A stretch of 6,324 bases of DNA from Sphaerochaeta sp. Its GTDB lineage: Bacteria; Spirochaetota; Spirochaetia; Sphaerochaetales; Sphaerochaetaceae. Shown one piece after another: positions 6,236 to 6,324 of this stretch. How positions within the stretch are numbered: position 1 is the stretch's first letter; the number at the start of each line of letters is the position of its first letter. Made by a program: the position numbers and the translations under genes. Location: positions 1 through 6,324 of the forward strand of contig DMAO01000230.1 of the NCBI GenBank assembly GCA_003446545.1, read 5' to 3'. The notes beneath the pieces are model-generated. The model had not been told where the DNA came from. It did no database searches and was given only the letters and a program-made list of their open reading frames with translations.

Positions 6236-6324
6236 GATAAATAGTTGATATTGTCATATTGAATATGTATGAAAATACTACTTAAACAAATGTAAACAAT
6301 ATATTATAAATAGTATAATAATAT
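6236..6324. other. AT-rich intergenic tail after the beta-glucosidase
   Basis: No gene and no intrinsic terminator was found in these 89 bp. They contain the right copy of ATAAATAGTT (6237-6246), a 13-bp palindrome CATATTGAATATG (6255-6267), and ATACTA (6275-6280) inverted as TAGTAT (6311-6316). A perfect TATAAT (6314-6319) is preceded at 17 nt by a weak TGTAAA (6291-6296). This may be the promoter region of a gene beyond the window. Confidence 0.4.
6237..6246 (+). repeat. Direct repeat flanking the glucosidase gene, right copy
   Basis: This is an exact copy of the ATAAATAGTT at 4723-4732. TATTG, ATATT and AAACAAAT (6284-6291) follow in the same order as in the left flank, with spacing differing by about 5 nt. 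Confidence 0.4.

Noticed and set aside
1..6324. CRISPR arrays, tRNA or rRNA genes, toxin-antitoxin or phage-defence modules
   Set aside because: No regularly spaced repeats, cloverleaf-like stretches or defence-protein motifs were seen. The complete genes are all well-known families.

Overview
The window looks like an ordinary chromosomal segment of a fermentative bacterium of moderate GC content, with four complete genes and one gene fragment. Protein flavour and gene set (an ammonia-dependent asparagine synthetase AsnA, a BipA/TypA GTPase, an ExoA-type nuclease and a cytoplasmic GH1 beta-glucosidase) would fit a Sphaerochaeta/Treponema-like spirochaete. That assignment is an impression from the sequences, not the result of a search, and an anaerobic Firmicute is not excluded.

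Layout. (1) Positions 1-210 hold the first 18 codons of an unidentified minus-strand ORF that leaves the window. Its possible promoter follows, then the leader of typA, which carries a hairpin just ahead of the ribosome binding site. (2) typA/bipA runs on the plus strand from 214 to 2049. (3) A 16-bp hairpin with A- and T-tracts on either side (2106-2143) can terminate both typA and the convergent operon. (4) On the minus strand, asnA (3973 to 2939) is followed after 9 nt by xth/exoA (2929 to 2177), and the asnA stop codon lies inside the xth Shine-Dalgarno sequence, so the two are almost certainly co-transcribed. (5) A 97-bp divergent region separates asnA from a plus-strand HAD-family hydrolase (4071-4688). 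(6) A 215-bp AT-rich intergenic region carries a dyad that resembles a sugar-repressor operator, a plausible extended -10 promoter and short repeats. (7) A GH1 beta-glucosidase follows (4904-6235). (8) The last 89 bp are AT-rich, partly echo the sequence upstream of the glucosidase, and contain a perfect TATAAT.

The genes belong to unrelated functions: ribosome-associated stress GTPase, asparagine synthesis, DNA repair, phosphohydrolase and sugar hydrolysis. Only asnA-xth shows clear operon structure. The glucosidase appears separately regulated. The enzyme has no signal peptide and carries the active-site set of non-phosphorylated beta-glucosidases, so it should act in the cytoplasm on sugars imported without phosphorylation.

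I found no CRISPR array, tRNA or rRNA gene, complete mobile element or novel multi-gene system. The observations most worth a second look are the operator-like dyad and repeated flanks around the glucosidase, the typA leader hairpin, and the altered catalytic motif of the HAD protein.
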